Below are positions 25,359-37,600 of a stretch of 64,000 bases of DNA, piece by piece (position 1 is the first letter of the stretch; every line of letters starts with the position of its first letter). Both the position numbers and the translations under genes were made by a program. The DNA comes from JANNSX01 sp046348995 (GTDB lineage Bacteria; Pseudomonadota; Alphaproteobacteria; Rhizobiales; Hyphomicrobiaceae). The notes beneath the pieces were generated by a model. That model was not told the origin of the DNA. It saw only the letters and a program-made list of their open reading frames with translations, and did no database searches. The stretch covers positions 186,001-250,000 of the forward strand of contig JAXMDB010000006.1 of assembly GCA_046348995.1 (NCBI GenBank). Reading direction: 5' to 3'.

Positions 25359-25653
25359 TCAGATGATCACGATGTCGGCAGCGATCCCGGCCAAGACCGA
25401 CGTGTTGTCGAACACGGCGATCTTGAAATCGGCGAAGCCATCGCCGGCGTTGTCGTATCAGAGCGTCCGGCTGGCCAGAATGAAGTGTGCAGAGCCTGGC
25501 ACTGCAGCCATGTAGGAGAGATCAATGTCTACACTGGCCGTTGTGAACTGGAACCCGGACGACAGTCCGCCGAACAGACCGATGTCGTCGAACACCAGCT
25601 TGTCACCCGAGAGTCCGTCGCTCGTATTGAAGTCTTGGATTGTGTCGGGTGAC
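25359..25653 (-). pseudogene. C-terminal fragment of an RTX/serralysin-type protein
   Basis: Reading leftward from 25653 gives DTIQDFNTSDGLSGDKLVFDD...SAHFILASRTL, then a TGA at 25458-25460, then YDNAGDGFADFKIAVFDNTSVL...DIVII and a stop at 25359. This is the end of an RTX-type secreted protein (the part after the Ca-binding repeats, with the type I secretion signal). It has no start, no repeats and an in-frame stop. It joins directly to the TPR gene fragment on the opposite strand at about 25640-25655, a rearrangement junction. Confidence 0.7.
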
Positions 25654-26620
25654 GAGACATATCGCGCAGGCGTTGAGTCTGGAGCTGATCGACGCGGAGA
25701 GTCGCAATTGGCGACGTGCCCGTCCCAAGAACCCGGATGCGGTTGATCTCGCGATGCAAGGCTGGTCGATTATGAATCAGCCGTCGAGCCGCGACCGCGC
25801 GCGTCGAGCGCACGATCTCTTTTCGACCAGTCTGGCGATGGACCGTCAGCTGGTGGATTCACTCGTCGGCCTGGCATACGTCCTCGTGTCGACAGCTGAT
25901 CAAGGCTGGAGCGACCACCCTGAGCAAGATGTTGATCGCGCCGGGGAGTTGCTGGACGAGGCGCTCGAATTGGAGCCCAAGAACGCTGCCGTCCATCGCG
26001 TCCGATCTTGGATCCTCGGCTTCCAGATTAGGTTGCCCGATGCCATCGCGGCGGCAGAACGGGCGATCGCCCTGAACCGCAACGATAGCATGGCGCATCG
26101 TTTGCTCGCTTTGTTCGAGCTGCAATCAGGTCGAGCAGAGCGCAGCCGCGCTGTGATCGAGCAAGCGATGCGACTAAGCCCCCGCGACCCCAATCATTGG
26201 GGATCGATCGCAATCCTAGCGCGCGCACAAATCGAGCTCGGCGAAATCGAAGCCGCGTTGTCCAACCTAAGGGCCGCCGTCGTTGCAAACCCTGACGCCA
26301 ACTTCGTCAGGTTGTATTTCGCTACTGCGCTAGGCCGAATGGGAGTCGACCAGGAAGCGCGAGAGGCCGTTGCTGAATTTCTCCGGATGTGCCCTGATCT
26401 CGAGGCCGGAAAAACCGAAGCGGAGCTCGTGATGCTAAAGGCACAACTCGAGCTCGCCGCACGAGGCTACTACTTGGGCACTGTCGACGGCCGCCCAGGC
26501 GCCTTCACACACCGCGCGCTCGTGGCATTCCAACGCCAGGAAGGCCTTGCCGAGGCTGGCGAGCTCGATGGCTCAACTCTTACCAGGCTTGGTTTGGGCG
26601 GACAGGCAGAGAAGGCCTAA
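25640..26620 (+). pseudogene. 5'-truncated TPR protein with C-terminal peptidoglycan-binding-like domain
   Basis: About 326 codons lacking a proper N-terminus. The opening VTRHIAQALSLELIDAE corresponds to the middle of cyclase/TolB-TPR proteins like the one at 6711, just after the TolB-like region. Then come TPR units (ALELEPKNAAVHRVRSW, AIALNRNDSMAHRLLAL, AMRLSPRDPNHWG) and a short C-terminal domain GYYLGTVDGRPGAFTHRALVAFQ of the PG_binding_1 type. The first codons have no start or ribosome site of quality, and the left edge abuts the RTX remnant. Translation from an internal Met remains possible. Confidence 0.65.
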
Positions 26621-26670
26621 CCATGCTGCGATGGGGAAGGCCGCAGGACGCGAAGCTGCGTGCGTAACTT

Positions 26671-27330
26671 TCAGCTCGTCTCCATTTCGGCGCGCCGCAT
26701 CGTCATGGCGGCCTCGACGCGGTTGCGGACGCCGAGCTTGTCGAGAATGCTGGTCATATAGTGCTTGACCGTCTTTTCGCTGAGCGTCAGCCGCTTGCCG
26801 ATCTCCTTGTTGGTCAGGCCGTCGGCTGCCGCCGTGAGAATCTCCCACTCCCGATGCGTCAGTCCGGAATTCGCCAGCGACTTGGACATCTCCGTCGGTG
26901 GCGTGCGCCGCAGTTGCACGATGGCCCGGGCGGCGAGGCCCGGCGTGACGTAGACTTGGCCGTCGGCGACTGCACTGAGAATACCGATCAACTCCTGAGC
27001 TGCCGCGTCTTTGAGAACGTAGGCCCGCGCACCGGCTTCCAGAGCGCTGACGAGATCGCTCTCGTCCTCCGAGACAGTCAACATGACAACTTTGACCGAC
27101 GGCGCCTTGGCCCTGATAGCAGCGATCGCGGAAAGGCCGTCTCCGCCCGGCATGTGGACGTCCAACAGCACAACGTCCGGACGGCGCTCGCAAGCAATCC
27201 GTAGAGCCTCGCGGCCGTTGCACCCTTGCGCGATCACATGGAAGCGGCTCTGCCGCGAAAGGACGTGTGCGATGCCCTCACGGATCATGGGATGATCGTC
27301 GACCACGGCGACCGACACGCGTTCAGGCAT
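26671..27330 (-). CDS. NarL/LuxR-family response regulator
   Basis: 219 residues. Receiver domain with acidic pair in VVDDHP, phosphoacceptor Asp in VVLLDVHMPGGDG, the Thr in VVMLTVSED and the Lys in AYVLKDA. LuxR-type helix-turn-helix at about 145-210: LTHREWEILTAAADGLTNKEIGKRL and VKHYMTSILDKLGVRNR. It overlaps the sensor kinase gene by eight bases. The pair reads away from the giant peroxidase gene and may control it or a distant target. Confidence 0.92.
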   Translation of the reverse strand: MPERVSVAVVDDHPMIREGIAHVLSRQSRFHVIAQGCNGREALRIACERRPDVVLLDVHMPGGDGLSAIAAIRAKAPSVKVVMLTVSEDESDLVSALEAGARAYVLKDAAAQELIGILSAVADGQVYVTPGLAARAIVQLRRTPPTEMSKSLANSGLTHREWEILTAAADGLTNKEIGKRLTLSEKTVKHYMTSILDKLGVRNRVEAAMTMRRAEMETS

Positions 27331-28207
27331 CGCCAGCGCCTCGCTTTGTCTTGTGCGCCGGAGCCGGCAGCCGCAATCTGAGGCGCGCGCCGTGTCCGGG
27401 CTCGTGAACCAGATAGAGTTGGCCGCCCACGGCTTCCGCTCGCTGACGCAGGCTCGAGAGGCCCAATCCCGTCGACCAGGCACGCGTGCTGTCGACGCCT
27501 GGCCCGTCGTCCGCGACCTCGGCGATGATTTCGCCACCCGTCATTTCGACGGTCAGACGCTGCCCCCGGCCTCGAGCATGGCGGTAGGCGTTGTTGAGAC
27601 CCTCCTGAGTGAAGCGATAGAGACAGATCTTCGTGGCTTGCGCGAGCTTGGTTGGCAGGCGGCCGATACTCCGAGCGACGGTCGTATGTGTCTGCGCCTC
27701 GTGGTTTCCGATCGCGTGAGCGATGACGCGCGCCGGATCGAGCGGTCGAAGCGCCTCGAGGCTTGTACCCGAGGCGATGGCCCGCGTTTCGTCGAGCGCC
27801 GCGACGAGTGCGGTTCGAATTCGTTGGTAGGCTTCGTGCCGCGGATCCGTCTCGCGTGGCCCGGAGGGGGCCAACTCGTCGAGATACATGAGCGCATAGG
27901 CCAGGTATTGCGCCGGTCCGTCGTGAAGGTCAGCGCGAATTGCGGCGAGGCTCGATCCTTGGGCGGCCACGCCTGCTGCCGTGCCATGCCGGCGATTGCG
28001 CCGGCGTCGCTTGCCCAGGTCGGATCGTGAGCTCTGCGGTCGGTGCGAGGCTGCGACTCCGTCGCGATCGAACGCATCTTCCGCCGACAGATCGACGCTG
28101 CCGGCAATCAGCGCCAGGCATGCGACCCAAGGCCAGACCTTTGGCCATGCCCGCCGCGACGGCGCGAGCCCGAGGTCCACCAGGATTCTACATACCAGAG
28201 CGCTCAT
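27323..28207 (-). CDS. NarX-type sensor histidine kinase (HisKA_3), short N-terminus
   Basis: 294 residues from the ATG at 28207 (a TTG at 28249 would add 14). One N-terminal hydrophobic stretch (WPWVACLALIAGSVDL), a basic linker (GKRRRRNRRHG), the dimerisation/phosphoacceptor helix with His in IRADLHDGPAQYLAYAL, and an ATPase domain with FTQEGLNNAYRHARG, EVADDGPGVD and GLGLSSLRQRAEAVGG. Sensor region is minimal compared with relatives, so either it uses a partner or the 5' part was lost; the adjoining DNA contains gene debris. Eight-base overlap with the response regulator. Confidence 0.82.
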   Translation of the reverse strand: MSALVCRILVDLGLAPSRRAWPKVWPWVACLALIAGSVDLSAEDAFDRDGVAASHRPQSSRSDLGKRRRRNRRHGTAAGVAAQGSSLAAIRADLHDGPAQYLAYALMYLDELAPSGPRETDPRHEAYQRIRTALVAALDETRAIASGTSLEALRPLDPARVIAHAIGNHEAQTHTTVARSIGRLPTKLAQATKICLYRFTQEGLNNAYRHARGRGQRLTVEMTGGEIIAEVADDGPGVDSTRAWSTGLGLSSLRQRAEAVGGQLYLVHEPGHGARLRLRLPAPAHKTKRGAGDA

Positions 28208-28626
28208 CGTACCCGTGCCACGCCCCCCGCCGACCAGACTGTAGACCAATGCGGGGCCGTTGGGATCGGACTTTCAGACCTACATCAGACCTTAGTCTCA
28301 TTCGATATGCCATGGAAGTACCTGTCTTTCTCGCATTCGTTCCAGCAATAGATCGACATAGAGTAAAAAACACACCTCGAGCACGGATATGCCCGCGCGT
28401 CACACGAGAGCTCTCGTTTCCCTGGTTGCAGGCCAAGAGAGCCGCCTCGACGCCCAAGGGTCCGGCCCGACGGCACGTCCTCTCGTCCAACAATACCGCA
28501 CTCAGGCCAGGGTGGAACGCCCTGAGCCTTCGCCATCGAGCGCATCGCATTCGGGAGATCGGTCTCGAAGACGAGCGGCAGCCGCGTCAACCATAGGGCA
28601 GCAGGTAGTCTGCCAGGAGATTAGGA
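28208..28626. other. Divergent promoter region of the kinase and giant peroxidase genes
   Basis: 419 bp with no supported gene. Bases 28285-28380 are notably richer in A and T than the surroundings and are the best place for promoters. AGGAGA at 28616-28621 is the ribosome site of the peroxidase gene. Confidence 0.45.
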
Positions 28627-31600
28627 ATGGTCACCTTCAATCTCTCCGACCTGAGCTTCATCCTCACCCAGATCAGGATCGCTGAGGCACATGCGGCGGG
28701 AACGCCGCTGGCGGATCTCGTCACCAACCCGCTGCTCCCGTTCGGCCTGAGAACGGTCGACGGCACCTTCAACAACCTCATTCCCGGCCGTGAGACCTGG
28801 GGGTCTGCCGATCAGCCGTTTCCGCGGCTTGTGCCGGCGGACTACGATACGGGCACCGCCGACCAGACCTTCGATATCAACGGTCCGGCTCCGGGCGGCA
28901 CGGGTGTCGGCGCGGACTATGCGGGTGGCGGAAACGTCGTCGACACGGCACCTCGCACCATATCGAATTTGATCGTCGACCAGACGCTCAACAACCCGGC
29001 CGCAATCATGGCGGCGCTGGACTATGCCGGCATAACCGGGGCAGCTGCGACGGCCGCACGCAACCTCATCATCAGTCAGTTCCAGGCTCTTGCACCGCTC
29101 GAGACGGAATTGGCCCAAGCGGGGACGGTCGAGAACGCCTTCGAGACGGCACTTGCGCGTGCGACCAATGCTGCCGGCCAGCTCGAGACGGCGCGGCTTT
29201 CACTTTCGACGCTGCTGGCCGAATTCGGCGACCTCGACCTCACGATCACGCAGGACGACCTGGACGCGGCAGTTGCTCTGGTTAATGCCGCGCAGGCCGC
29301 GAATGCCTCAGCCAATCAGGCCGTGGCGGCGCTCCTCCCCCTGTCGCCGGCACCGGCCGAGCTCGCGGCAGCGCAAACGCTCGCAGCGGACACCGCCGCC
29401 TTTCTCTCGGCCGTGCAGTCGATCAACGACAGCTTGGCAAACGACCTCAATGGCCAGGTTGACGCTGGTACCGTGACCGCCGCGATCGTGGCCGAGAACA
29501 CTCTGGAGAATCTCGCCGGCACGCAGGCCCAGCCCAATCTCGGGACGTCCGACGTCCTGGTCGCAAGCTTGACGGCAGCCGAGAGTGGCGCACAAGCGAT
29601 CACAGAGGCGGCTCAGTTGTCCCTCGACAACGCGCAGGCCTCGCTTGCGGCCACGCTTGCCGCCAACGACATCCAGATGTCCGGCGGCTCGCTCGTCATC
29701 CCCAATATCGCCCCGGACGAGGGTATCTCGGCGCCGTTCAATTCGTGGATGACACTGTTCGGCCAGTTCTTCGATCACGGCCTCGATCTCGTCGAGAAGA
29801 CGGCGACGACCAAGGTTTATGTGCCGCTCCTGCCCGACGACCCGCTCTATGTCGAAGGCGGCCAAACCAACTTCATGGTGATCACGCGGACCGAGGCGAA
29901 CGCGCGCAACGTAACGACTCCGTTCGTCGACCAGAACCAGACCTACACGAGCCACGCCTCGCACCAAGTGTTCCTGCGCGAGTATGCCGGAGCGCCCGGA
30001 GCAGCCTTGTCGACCGGTCATTTGCTGGAGCATGCGACGGGTGGTCTCGCGACCTGGGCGGATATCAAGACGCAAGCCCTCGAGAAGCTCGGCATCGAGC
30101 TCACCGATGCCGACATCCACAACGTGCCGGTGCTCGCGACCGACCTCTATGGAGAGTTCGAGCGCGGTCCGAACGGCTTCGCACAGATTCTCGTCGAGAC
30201 GTCTCCCGGCGTCTTCACGAAGGTCGAGGGCAGCGCCGCCGGCGTGTCGCTCGCGGAAGCGGTTGTCCTGGCGGGTGGCGGCACCGTCGCTCTGACCGGC
30301 CACGCCTTCATCAATGACATCGCGCACACTGCGGCCCCCGAGCTCGTCGATCCCGATCGCAATCCGGCGACCAATAACAGCGTCTGGACGACGCCTGATG
30401 ACGGCGCCGGCACTGCCGATGCTCAAGTCGTCAATCAATTCGGCGTGCGCCTGACCTACGACAACGAGCTTCTCGACGCTCACTATGTGACCGGCGACGG
30501 CCGCGGCAACGAGAACATCGGCCTGACGACGGTCCATCACGTCTTCCACTCGGAGCACAACCGGCTCGTCGAGCACACCAAGGACGTGGCGGTCTCCTCG
30601 AACGACGTCAATGTCCTCAAGGCATGGATGCTCGGGGGCGACGCCTACACCGCGCAGCAGGTGGCGGATCTGCAAGCCGAGCTCGACACCATCAACGGTT
30701 TGGTTGGGCAGGCCAAGGCGGATGCCATCGATGCCCTCGGTTGGGACGGCGAGCGCCTCTTCCAGGCCGCCCGTTTCGGCACCGAGATGCAGTATCAACA
30801 TCTGGTGTTCGAGGAGTTCGCCCGCAAGATCAACCCTGCGGTGGACCTCTTCGTCTTCAATCCGACGATGGACCTCGATCCGGCGATCTTCGCCGAGTTC
30901 GCGCACACGGTCTATCGCTTCGGTCACTCGATGCTGACCGAGGACGTGGCGCGCCTCGACGCCACGGGTCAGAATTCCGACGACATCGGCCTGATCGAAG
31001 CGTTCCTCAATCCGATCGAGTTCGCGAGCGCCGATGCCGACGTCATGGCCGGCGCCATCGTCCGCGGCATGACGCGGCAGGTGGGCAACGAGATCGACGA
31101 GTTCGTCACCGATGCTCTCAGGAACAACCTGCTCGGCCTGCCGCTCGATCTTGCAACCGTCAACCTCGCGCGCGGACGGGAGACGGGCATCCCCTCGCTG
31201 CAGGAGGCGCGCGCCGCCTTCTACGCCGAGGCCAAGAGCGAATGGCTGAAGCCCTACACGAGCTGGGTCGATTTCGCCCAGCATCTGAAGAACCCGGCCT
31301 CGATCGTCAACTTCGTCGCCGCCTACGGCAATCACGAGGCCATACTTGCGGCGGCCACGCTGGACGATAAGCGCAAGGCCGCGATGGCCATCGTCTTTGG
31401 CGACAACGACGGTACGTCGAATACGGTCCTCATCAACGGCACGGACTACGATATCTCGAACCGGCTCGCCTTCTTGAATGGCGGCAGCGGTCATGCGGGT
31501 CTTGGTGGTCTGAACGACATCGACCTCTGGATCGGCGGTCTCGCCGAGGCGATTCTGCCCTTCGGCGGCATGCTCGGCTCCACCTTCACGTTCGTCTTCG

Positions 31601-34600
31601 AGAAGCAGCTCGAGAACCTGCAGAACGGCGACCGCTTCTACTATCTGTCGCGCACGCAAGGCACGCACTTCCTGCAGGAGCTCGAGAACAACGCCTTCTC
31701 GAAGCTCGTCATGCTCAACACCGACCTCGGCGATGGCGTCGATGTCGGCAACGGGGAGCTCGGGCATACGCATCTTCCCGGCGAGATTTTCTCGACGCCC
31801 GAGTACATCATCGAGTGGCACCAGCAGCTCCAGCGTGCTGCCGATCCGGAGCACGAGGACGAATTCCTGCAGGCCTTGGAGCCCAAGGTCGCACGCGACC
31901 AGCATCTGACGATCGATGGGAATACCTATGATCGCTCGCTCAAATTCACCGGCGGCGAGCACGTCGTGCTTGGCGGCACGGAGAAGAACGACGTTCTCAT
32001 CGCCGACCTCGGCGACGACACCGTCTGGGGCGACGGCGGCGACGACTACATCGAAGGTGGCCACGGCATCAATCGCCTGCACGGCGGCACCGGCGACGAC
32101 ATCATCTATGGCGGTGGCGACCCCGAGTTCCTCCACGGTGACGAAGGTAACGACGTCATCCAGGGCGGCAACGGTCTCGGCGATCTGATCTTCGGCGGCT
32201 CGGGCCACGACTTCGTCGTCGCCGGCATCGACGGCAAGGAGGTGTTCGCGGCCGAAGGCAACGACTTCGTGCTCGGCACGCCCGACGTCGACTTCCTGCT
32301 GGGCGGCGAAGGCGACGACTGGATCGAGGGTGGCGAAGGGTTCGACACGCTCGCCGGCGAGAATTCCGAGCTGTTCTTCAACTCGCCCATCATCGGGCAC
32401 GACGTCCTGTTCGCGGGCACCAACGAGAACGATTTCGACGCCGAGTCCGGCGACGACATCATGGTGCAGGGCGAATCCGTCATGCGCAACGAGGGTATGC
32501 TCGGCTTCGACTGGGTGTCCTTCGAGGAACATACGTCGTTCGGCGCCGATGCCGACATGCGGGTGCGGATCTTCACGAACGTCGCCAATGACATCCTGCG
32601 CAACCGCTTCGACAAGGTCGAGGCGATGTCGGGGTCGCGGCTCGCAGATATCCTCGTCGGCGATGAGCGGGCCTCCCCCGCGGGTCCCGTCGATCCCAAC
32701 TTGCCCGCCAACGAGGCGACCCTCGACGGCGATCAGCTCGATCGCGAGGGCGTGCTGCGCATCCGTGGCCTCGCCGGAGTGCTCGGCACGACGGAGGCGG
32801 CCGTGACGGCGCTCGCAGCCAAGTCGGTCGTCTTCGACGCCGGCAACATCTTGATCGGCGGCGACGGCAGCGATCGCATCCAAGGCAACGGCGGCAACGA
32901 CCTCATCGACGGCGACGCGCATCTCAACGTCCGCATCGGCATCAAGGATGCTGCTGGCAACGAGATCGGAACGGCCGAGAAGATGCAGGGCGCCGTGCAT
33001 TTCTACACGGCCACGGAGGCAGCGACGCTCGGGACGGGATACGCCGCAGCCGGAGCAGCCTTGCTGGCGCGTGAGGGCGCTGCGCTCGACGCCTTGGTGT
33101 TCGTTCGCTCGATCAATCCGGGCAATCTCGCCATCGTCCGCGAGATCTTGAACGACACGACGCCGGACAACGATATCGACGTTGCGGTGTTCCGCGACGT
33201 GCGGGCAGCCTACGTGCTGACCGAGAATTCCGACGGCACGTGGACGGTCGACCACCAAGGTGGCATCGACGGCATCGACACTGTTCGCAACATCGAGGTT
33301 CTCAGATTTACCGATGGCGATTTCAACATCGCCAACGCTCCGCCCGTTGGTCAGCCCGTCATCATCGATCCAACGCCGACGAACGGCCTCGTCAGCCCGA
33401 CCGAGGGGCAAAGTCTGTCCGTCACGACGTCGGGCATCAGCGATCCGAACGGCGTCACTCTGCCGTTCAGCTTCCAGTGGCAGGTATCGACCAACGGCGG
33501 CGCAACCTGGGCCGATATCGGGGGGGCGACGACTGCATCCTTTACGCCGACCCAGGCGCAGGTTGGTGGCCTCCTGCGCGTGCAGGCGAGCTTTACCGAC
33601 GGCGGCGGCCGAATCGAGACGGTCCTTTCAAATCCGACAGGAGTCGTCGGCGATCTATTCATCGGTATCCCGATCCTCGTCAACAACGTCTTCGTCGGAA
33701 CCGCCGGCGACGACGTTGCGACCGGAGGAGCTCCGCTCATCATCGGTGGCAGCGATACCTTCACCGGCAACGGCGGCAACGACACCATCAACGGGCTCGG
33801 CGGCACCGATACCGCCATCTTCAATGGCCCGGTGACCAACTTCGCCTTCGGCACCTCGAACGCTCCGCTCGTCGTCACCGACATGACCGGCGCCGACGGT
33901 GCCGATTCGCTGACGAGCATCGAGCAGCTCCGTTTCGGTGGCGCTGGCGGGACGACATTGACCGTGGTGGCCGGCACGGGCGCCGGTCAGACCGTCACCG
34001 GAGGCACCGGTGGCGCCGTCAACCGCGCCGATATCCTGCTCGGCTTCGCCGGCACCGACATCCTCAACGGCAACGGCGGCAACGACGTGCTGGTTGGCGG
34101 CGGCGACAACGATACGGTCAACGGCGGCGCGGGCGACGATATCATCCTATGGCGGGCCGGCGACGGGCGTGACTTCATCGACGGCGGCGCTAACGCGACC
34201 GCTGCCGGCGATCTCGTCCATATCGCAGGCGATGCGACGGCTGAGAGCTTCACCGTCTACTCGATCGCCGAGGCGGCACTGGCCGGCTTCACGCCGACCA
34301 ATGCCAATACCGAGGTCATCGTCGTCCGCAACGGCGTGGTGATCGCCGAGCTCGACAATATCGAGGAGCTCGTCATCAACGGCCTCGGCGTGACGACACC
34401 CGGCGGCGCCAGTGGTGGCACGAGCCAGGGCGATACGATCACCGTCTCCGGCAGCTTTGCCGGTACGAGTCTCAACTTCAACACGATCACCATCGAGGGC
34501 GGCACCGGCAACGACACGGTCGACATCACCGGCCTCACCTCCGGCCACCGCATCGTCTTCAACTCGGGCGGCGGCACCGACACGATCATCGGCACGCTGA

Positions 34601-37600
34601 GACCCCAGGACGTCATCCAGGTCGCGCCCGGCACGGACCCGGCCGACTACACGACGACCCATCAGGGTGGCCAGACGATCGTCTCGAACGGCACCAATAC
34701 GATCACGTTCACCGGCACGGGCACGCCACAGATCCAGGCGGCGCCCGGCGATGGCGGGGAAGCCAACGGCTTCCGCATCACCAGCAGCGACCTCGCGGCT
34801 CTCAAGGCGCTCGTCAATGGTCAGCAGCCGGCGGGCGACGACGACGACATTCCGACCGGCGTGCGCACGCTCGACGGCCATGGCAACAACATCGCTCATC
34901 CGGAGTTCGGCGCGGCGGAGGAGCCCTTCATCCGCATCACGACGCCTCACTACGGCGCCGCAAACCCGGCGACGGGCAATCGCGACATCAACCCGATCTT
35001 CGCCGGGCTCGATCCTCGCACCATCTCCAATATCCTCGGCACGCAGGAAGCCGATCTCGCACCCAACGCCAAGGGCGCCAACATCTTCTTCATGGCGTTC
35101 GGCCAGTACTTCGATCACGGCCTCGACTTCCTGGGTAAGGGCGGGAATGGGTCGATCAGCATCGGCGGCGCGGGCTACAACCCGGCCACCGGCAACCCGG
35201 CCGATCTCACTCGCGGCACGGTGAGCGGATGGGACGGCGCGACGCCCGAGCACCTCAACCGGACCTCGCCCTACGTCGACCAGAACCAAGCCTACGGCTC
35301 GCACGAGCTGGTCGGGCAGTTCCTGCGCGAGGGCAACGGCGCAGGTGGTCTCGGCGCTCACCTCTTCCAGGGTGCGCCCGATCCGAGCAACGCCACGTTC
35401 GCGCTGCTGCCGACGCTCGCCGAGCTCATTCAGCATCACTGGGCGAACAACACCGTCTTCCATTCGGCCGGACTGCCGGGCGGCGAGGCGGCGTTCCGCG
35501 ACTATTATGCGGGCCTCGTCGATGCCAATGGCAACATCGACCAGACGATCGCCAATGGCCTCAATGGCAACTTCATGGGCAGCGGTCAGATCCTCGTCGG
35601 CGACGCCAATCCGTTCGTCAACGTGCTCGACCACTATGTGGCGGGCGATCTGAGGACGAATGAGAACGTCACGCTCACCTCGATCCACACGGTGTGGTCG
35701 CGCAATCACAACTACCACGCCGACAATCTCGTCGCGGCCGGTTTCGAGGGCTCCGCCGAGGAGCTGTTCCAGGCTGCCAAGATCCTCAACGAAGCCGAAT
35801 ATCAGCGTGTCGTATTCGGCGAGTTCGCCGACATGCTGATCGGCGGCATCAAGGGAAATGGAAGCCACGGCCACGACGACTACAATCCGAATGCCACCGC
35901 TTCCATCAGCCACGAGTTCGCCGCCGCCGTCTACCGCGTCGGCCACTCATTGATCGGCCAGACCATCACGGTCATGGACGAGAGCGGCTCGCCCAGGCAG
36001 GTGTCGCTCATCGATGCCTTCCTCAATCCGACCAACGAGGCCGGCGCGTTCACCGGCCCGCTGCCTCCAGGCTACGTGCCGCAACCGGGCTTCGAGCAGC
36101 TCGGGGTCGACAACATCATCGGTGGCATCGTCACGCAGGCGGCCGAGGAGGTCGACTTCAACCTTGTCGATGCCGTCCGCAACGATCTCGTCCGGCTGCA
36201 CGCCGACCTCTTCGCGTTCAATGTCGCGCGTGGCTGGGATGTAGGCTTGGGCACGCTCAACCAGATCCGGCACGATCTCGCGAGCTCGACCGATCCTTAC
36301 GTCGCCGAAGCGCGCAGCCATGCCGGCAATCTCGACCCGTATACGTCCTGGGAAGATTTCCAGGCACGCAATGGCTTGAGCGATACGGTCATCGATCAGT
36401 TCAAGCAGGCTTATCCCGATCTCGAGATCGCCGCGGCCGATATCGCCGCGTTCCAGGCGATCAACCCGGATATCGACATCGCCATCGACGGCTCGACCGG
36501 CATCGGCACCGTCAAGGGCATCGACCGCGTCGATGTGTGGGTGGGTGGCCTCGCCGAGGCACACATCAACGGCGGCATGGTCGGCCAGACCTTCTGGGTC
36601 GTGCTGCACGAGCAGTTCGATCGCCTGCAGGAGGCCGACCGCTTCTACTACACGGACCGGCTCGACAATCTCGATCTCTACGAGAATTTCATCGATGGGC
36701 AGAGCTTCTCCGACATCGTTGCCCGCAATACGGGCCTCGAGAACCTGCCGGAGGACATCTTCGAAACCGAGCCCGCCGAAGATCAGGACAATACGGCACC
36801 CTACGCCCCGGCGCTCATCGCATTGGCGGCTTCAGTGGAGGGCATGGCCCGGATCATCACCGAGGCAGAGCTGCTGGCGGGTGCAGGTGATGCCGACGGC
36901 GATGACCTGAGCATCGTCGATCTGGCGATCGCGAGCGGGGGTGGAAGCCTCGTCGCCAATGGCAACGGAACATGGACCTATACACCCGCAGACGATGACG
37001 ATACCGGCGTGACATTCCGCTACAAGGTCAGCGACGGTGCGTCGACCTCTGGGGCTGTGACAGCCACCATGGACCTGTCGCCTGTCGATGAAACCGCCTC
37101 CAACACCGATCTCATTGGCAATGCCCGAAAGAACGTGCTCAACGGCAGCTCAGCCGGCGAACGCATCTTCGGCCGCGGCAACGACGACGTGCTCCGTGGC
37201 GGTGGTGGTGACGACAAGGTCTACGGCGAATCCGGCAACGACCGCATCCTCGGCGGGTCGGGAGACGACATGCTCTTCGGCGGCGCCGGCGATGATGTCG
37301 TCACGGGTGGTCGCGGTGACGACGAGATCTTTGGCGGAGTTGGAGACGATGTCCTGATCGGTCAAGGCGGCACCGACTTACTTCGCGGCGGCCAAGACAA
37401 CGACCGCCTCAACGGCGGCGCCGGCGCGGACGACCTCTGGGGCGGCAGCGGCCGCGACCGGTTCGTCTTCGACGACGGCGATACAAGCAAGACCTCCGCG
37501 ACCCGCGATGTCATTCACGACTTCCAGGGTGCGGGCTTGGTTGGTGGCGACCTGCTCGATCTCAGGAACATCGATGCGGTTACCGGTGGCGCGGACTCCA

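Noticed and set aside
29308..33411. A 1367-codon open frame antisense to the giant peroxidase gene
   Set aside because: High GC and the repeated codon pattern of the RTX gene keep the opposite frame open. Its translation has no domain and a skewed composition; the sense strand has full haem-peroxidase motifs.
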